DNA from: Neodiprion pinetum | Taxonomy: Eukaryota > Arthropoda > Insecta > Hymenoptera > Diprionidae | DNA length: 64,000 bases | Reading direction: 5' to 3' | Assembly (NCBI RefSeq): GCF_021155775.2 | Contig: NC_060237.1 | Span: 10,813,832 to 10,877,831, forward strand | In this document: positions 59,901-64,000 of the stretch, one piece after another | How the letters are laid out: every line of letters starts with the position of its first letter | Numbering within the stretch: position 1 is the first letter of the stretch | Made by a program: the position numbers and the translations under genes | Notes under the pieces: generated by a model | The model's database searches: none | What the model saw: the letters and a program-made list of their open reading frames with translations, nothing else | Told to the model about the DNA's origin: nothing

Positions 59901-62871
59901 TCAGAGGGTAGCAGGATATGCGAGGAAGATCAGGGCGCAGAGGAGAGAATCATTTCATTTCCCGTAGAAAAGTTACGCATAATTCTGACGTTCCTTTTTT
60001 ATTCACGTATTCGAATTCGATCTTTTTCATCAATAACTCCTCAATGCGGATTACAATTCTGAGCACCTTTATACAAATTGATTTTACCTTGATTGTAATA
60101 AAATATGTGATTATCCATTTTTCTCAATTGGGTTATTTACAAAAACAAAAAAAAAAGAAAAAAAGGATGAACAAACAAGACGAAACTTTGGCATAAATGG
60201 TAATATTATGCAAGTATATCGTCGAGGAAAAAACACGATAATTAGAGCAGACGGAGCAATCAGGAATTGAGTGAAAAATAGAGGAGTAAAAAAAAGATAT
60301 TGCGGTCACAGAGATCTTCGGTATTAGGGTGAAGGAAAATAAGGGTAAGAATTGTGAGCGTAATGATACTAAGGGGCAAATTCGGAGCATTTGTATGGAG
60401 ATCTTACGACATGACGCGGCACATTTACAAGATAATTCCTTATGATGAAGCAATTGCAGATGCGCGTCCTTGGCTGAAGTTATTAAGCTCTGCGCGACAC
60501 GATGACGACAGCAATTGAACGGGTCAGCCACTTTAGTAATGTCTCTTTATTGTGACCGCAGCATGTCGAACGTAGCCTCGCGTTATGAAAAATCAGCAGA
60601 AGGCTGCTTCGCGAGTCCAATCGTTAAATCAATACTACATAGGTATGTTCACGTCACGCACATAGTCACTCTTGGGACTTCTCCTTTCATTCATCAACTT
60701 AATATTTACACTCCAGAGCGGAAGATCCTGCGACGCACCGGATAGAAGACCTTCGCCGAAGGTTGAACGTTAAAACTACGGAAAGGTTGAAATGGAAAAA
60801 ATTAACCGCGGGGATTCCGCAAAAACTGAAGGGAATCCTTGGGACGGGGTTCCACTTTACCTGGCACTCACACTTACTACGGTAGATAGTACGTCTCGCG
60901 TGTATACTGGCGTTGGTTGGAGTGGTTTCTCGTGTACCTTCAGCCCTAGAGTAAGTCAAAGTATGTATAGCGATATATGGATGCGTAGAAGTTTTATCTA
61001 CCTACATCTCGGTAGGAATAATCAAGACATCCTCGCGGCTACTGTCAGGTGGCAACTTCCTCTTGCTCGCTGGTAACCAAAATCCAATCGTTTCTACTGC
61101 CAATTAGAGACGTGCGTGTCCAACTCAGAAAATTGAAAGATCACATATTCATTCGGTACAAAATCAAATGTATTTGAATTTGAACTCTCGATGAGTCCAC
61201 TGTATCAAGCGTCAAGCGTTAATTTGCAAGCTATGAATATAGCTTAATGACGGGATCTTAGCAACAAGCGAATGGTTTGTTTATAACAACGCTTGGACGA
61301 AATCGACAGTCACGGGCAAGCGAGAGAGCTGACCGGACGTGTTCGGGATCGTCACGCTTAAACATGAGTAATCCCCATCAGGATGATCATTTTTCATCCT
61401 CTTCGCCTTTCCGAGGCTTTTCTCCGATATAACAAAGCAATGATATATTGTTAATATACACAGACCTGAGCCGAACCAAGAAGAAATCAGAAATAATTCA
61501 TGCCGAATTTAATGAATGGATTTATAACGTTTGAGCACTTAACAAACTCTGCTCTAGCTGCAAAAAATGTGCAAAAAGTTGTGATTTGAATGTATCTAGA
61601 GTAGGGGAGGAAGTGATATTAGCTGGTAACGAGAGAGAGACGGAGCAGAATAATGATTCAGGAGGAGCGGAGGGGAGAAGGGGGAGTACGAGGTGGAATT
61701 TTTGATTATTCAGAGTCTTTATTCAAATTTATTTTGTTTTACGTTATATTTTCACTTCTCATCTTGAGGATTGACACGATGATCGAAGGGTTCGGCTTCT
61801 TGCACACGCATTGCTGCCTACAGCTTTATTTATACGAGGGTTGAAAATACAAGTGATGTAAGCCAGTTCGATCTAATTTTTTTAGACGGAGAAAATGGAC
61901 GTTGGTGAATCTCGAATGTATATTTCTTTATCATATATATGCCTACATGTGAGGAGGAGTTCACCGCGGCCGCATTCAAGTGGTGGATTGAACTGCGGAG
62001 CCTGGTGATTGGTTGGAGCCGGCTGAGTCGTCGCTAGATCTCAAAACCATGCAAAACTTACGCTACTTTATCAGTAGAAGCAGCAACCCAAACCCATTGA
62101 TCATCATGTCAGTCCCCAATATGTAAAGAGTGAAAATGAAATATAAAATGAAATAAATTTGCAAAAAGGCTCTGAATAGAATTTCTATCTCATCTTTCCC
62201 CTCCTCCGCCCCACAATCTCCTTTATACCCTCTCTCTCTTTCTCTGTCTAGTTAGCTCGAACAAAACTTGTTATAAACATTAACGAAAAAATGGTGAAAA
62301 CTTATAGAAATCGAAAATTTGGAACTCTTCTACTTGGCCTACTGGTTAATATCATTTAATTTTACTTTCAAGTAGCGCACTGATAATGACGTAGATTGAT
62401 TAAATAAACTCATCACCTCTGAAAGACCTCCATAGATATGTTGCTCAATCGTTGATTGATAATACTGCAGCATGAAATCATATATTTCGTCTAAATATTT
62501 TATTGACACTAGTGGCTCAGTTGAATGAGTTGAAACAAAATTTCCAGTTCTTACTTAGATGAAAATTTTAATTAGTTTAATTGAACGATCAATTCACATA
62601 ATATCTAAAAATAATGATATGACTTGTGTCAGTCTTATTGATTATCATATCGTACTGTTGGATTATTCGTAAGTTCAAGACCCGACCTTTATTATTTGGC
62701 AACGGATCTTTATTGCTATTCTGACCCTAGTATTTGATTAATCATGGTTTGAATACTGGAGTTGGAGTTCGAATGACGCTGTTATAATGCACGATCATCG
62801 CAGTTCATATCTCCTAACACTATTTGAGAGCAGGTCGAGAATTGGACCGTCAGTAAGTGTCACGATCAGCC
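56940..62871. other. Long stretch without a recognised gene, upstream of the P450
   Basis: GC-richer patches at 57060-57720, 58200-58760 and 59200-59420 carry frames on both strands (57132-57416 +, 58151-58513 +, 59251-59580 +) that I do not recognise. A poly-A/AG-rich run lies at about 60148-60165. The last kilobase before the P450 is AT-rich. A possible promoter element for the P450, TATAAT at about 62783, is weak. Confidence 0.5.
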
Positions 62872-64000
62872 ATGGAGCAGTTCTACTGCGTGTTCGCGCT
62901 TGTTATAGCAGTGTGTTACCTTCTGTACTATTATTCTACTAGTACGTTCAATTATTGGAAAAATAAATCAATACCATGTGCAAGTGGGGCCGTACCGGGA
63001 CTCGGACACATGTGGCCTTTGGTTTTCATGACGAAGAATTCGGCTGATATGTATCGAGACTATTACAACCAGTTTCCGGAGAGCAGTATGGTTGGTTTCT
63101 ATAATTTGCGAACTCCAGCTTTGATCCTGCGCGATCCGGAATTGGTGAAGAACGTGCTGACGAAGAATTTCCAAAATTTTGCTGAGAACGCTTTTGACAT
63201 AGACAAAAACCTCGACCCCCTGTTGGGTGTCAATCCATTCTTCGTCAATGAAGAACGCTGGAAAACTTCACGGCAGCAGCTAAGCTCCGCCTTAACGTCG
63301 GGTAAGCTAAAATATTTATACGCGTCCGTGCAAGAGGTCTGCGACAGCATGTCATCCTATTTAAAAAGATCATGCAGCAAAAGTGGCGAAAAAGTGCAGT
63401 TGGAACTGAAAGATCTTTGCTCGAAGTTTACCGCGGACGTCGTAGCTACTGCGGCGTTTGGTGTTGAAGCCGGTAGTTTCATCAGCGAGAAAGACGGACC
63501 GTTCAGAGAAATAGGGAGAATTATGTTCGAACCGTCGTTTTGGAAAGGAATGAAGCAAATATTCGTGTTATTCATTCCGATTGCCGCTCAATTCTTCAGG
63601 ATGCGCGTCATACCGACTAAGGCAGATAAGTTCTTCAGAGGCATCGTAAAAGACGTGCTGAGGCAGAGAGAGGCACATAGCATCGAGCGACCCGACTTTT
63701 TGCAACTGATGATCCAGGCAAAGACTCTCGGAAAAGTTGACCCCATTTTCAATGAAGAATACAACGATGATGTGATCACTTCTCACGCCTCCTCGTTTTT
63801 CTTTGATGGTTACGAAACGTCTAGCATTCTCATGAGCTTTGCCCTCTATCAGGTAGCCGCTCGCCCTGAAGTCCAACAGCGCCTTCGCGAGGAAGTGAAT
63901 GCCGTTATCGAAAAACATGGTTCTCTAACCTACGAGGCTCTTCAAGATATGTCGTACATGGATATGGTTCTCAACGAGTCAGCGCGACTCTTTCCTCCCT
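62872..64000 (+). CDS. Cytochrome P450, CYP3-clan type, 5' part (runs off the window)
   Basis: The frame is open from ATG 62872 (context CAGCCATGG, a strong start) to the window end: 376 codons without an intron or stop. P450s of this type are usually about 500 residues, so roughly the last quarter is missing. An N-terminal hydrophobic anchor (about residues 4-21) would fix it in the ER membrane facing the cytosol. It is followed by a proline/glycine hinge (PGLGH, 42-46). The C-helix WxxxR is present (W130-R134, WKTSR). The I-helix oxygen-activation motif reads DGYETS (312-317), with the acid-threonine pair E315/T316 intact and D in place of the usual first A or G. The K-helix ExxR is E369-R372 (ESAR), followed by LFPP. 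The haem-binding cysteine loop lies beyond the window. By family knowledge it is a haem monooxygenase acting on hydrophobic substrates such as plant compounds or insecticides, with electrons from P450 reductase. CYP6- or CYP336-like assignment is tentative; the substrate is unknown. Confidence 0.95.
   Translation, partial: MEQFYCVFALVIAVCYLLYYYSTSTFNYWKNKSIPCASGAVPGLGHMWPLVFMTKNSADMYRDYYNQFPESSMVGFYNLRTPALILRDPELVKNVLTKNFQNFAENAFDIDKNLDPLLGVNPFFVNEERWKTSRQQLSSALTSGKLKYLYASVQEVCDSMSSYLKRSCSKSGEKVQLELKDLCSKFTADVVATAAFGVEAGSFISEKDGPFREIGRIMFEPSFWKGMKQIFVLFIPIAAQFFRMRVIPTKADKFFRGIVKDVLRQREAHSIERPDFLQLMIQAKTLGKVDPIFNEEYNDDVITSHASSFFFDGYETSSILMSFALYQVAARPEVQQRLREEVNAVIEKHGSLTYEALQDMSYMDMVLNESARLFPP

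Noticed and set aside
63099..63918. Minus-strand frames opposite the P450
   Set aside because: They are shadows of the P450 coding frame, whose motifs are all on the plus strand.
1..64000. CRISPR arrays, rRNA genes and LTR or LINE retrotransposon coding regions
   Set aside because: No regularly spaced direct repeats, no rRNA-like blocks and no reverse transcriptase or gag-like frames were seen.

Overview
This window looks like nuclear DNA from an insect. It is AT-rich, and almost all of it is non-coding. It has GA/CT and A/T microsatellites, many short non-autonomous DNA transposons, and a microsomal cytochrome P450 of the arthropod CYP3-clan type at its right edge. The P450 and the style of the repeats would fit a hymenopteran such as a sawfly, but that placement is inference. 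No rRNA, complete tRNA, CRISPR array or bacterial operon was seen.

Only two protein-coding genes are well supported. The first, on the minus strand at 11809-14409, is an intact 866-codon transposon protein. It joins a Mutator-like (MULE-type) DDE transposase region to a C-terminal YqaJ-type exonuclease/recombinase domain. The second, on the plus strand from 62872 to the window end, is the intronless first 376 codons of a P450. The window cuts it just after the ExxR motif. Two weaker gene-related signals are a CpG-rich probable 5' exon ending in ATG directly at a splice donor (about 31380-31938) and a possible internal coding exon at 21134-21309.

The rest is best described by its mobile-element record. 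Long foldback/MITE-like elements flanked by TA dinucleotides (Tc1/mariner-like target duplication) lie at 6933-7479, 15292-15875, 35715-36141, 36147-36681, 39739-40246 and 51702-52269. A separate family with CACTG...CAGTG ends has three copies (22421-22781, 25993-26417, 43731-44157) and a shorter relative (26610-26913). Other elements are a nearly perfect hairpin with a 6-bp duplication (16639-16921), a hAT-type miniature element with an 8-bp duplication (56798-56931), an element whose terminal repeats each carry an NRF-1-like GCGCATGCGC palindrome (53158-53381), a small foldback (10969-11093), and a large decayed inverted duplication (33820-34580). These elements encode nothing and would depend on transposases elsewhere. 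The MULE-YqaJ protein is not obviously their mobiliser, because their ends and TA duplications are of another type.

Layout: 1-11 kb non-coding with one TA element; 11-16 kb MULE-YqaJ gene and a young foldback element; 16-27 kb MITE-dense, with a possible promoter at 18.6-18.75 kb and a possible exon at 21.1 kb; 27-32 kb GA repeats and a CpG-rich 5' exon; 33-45 kb several foldback elements; 45-57 kb degenerate repeats and further MITEs; 57-62.8 kb no recognised features; 62.9-64 kb P450.
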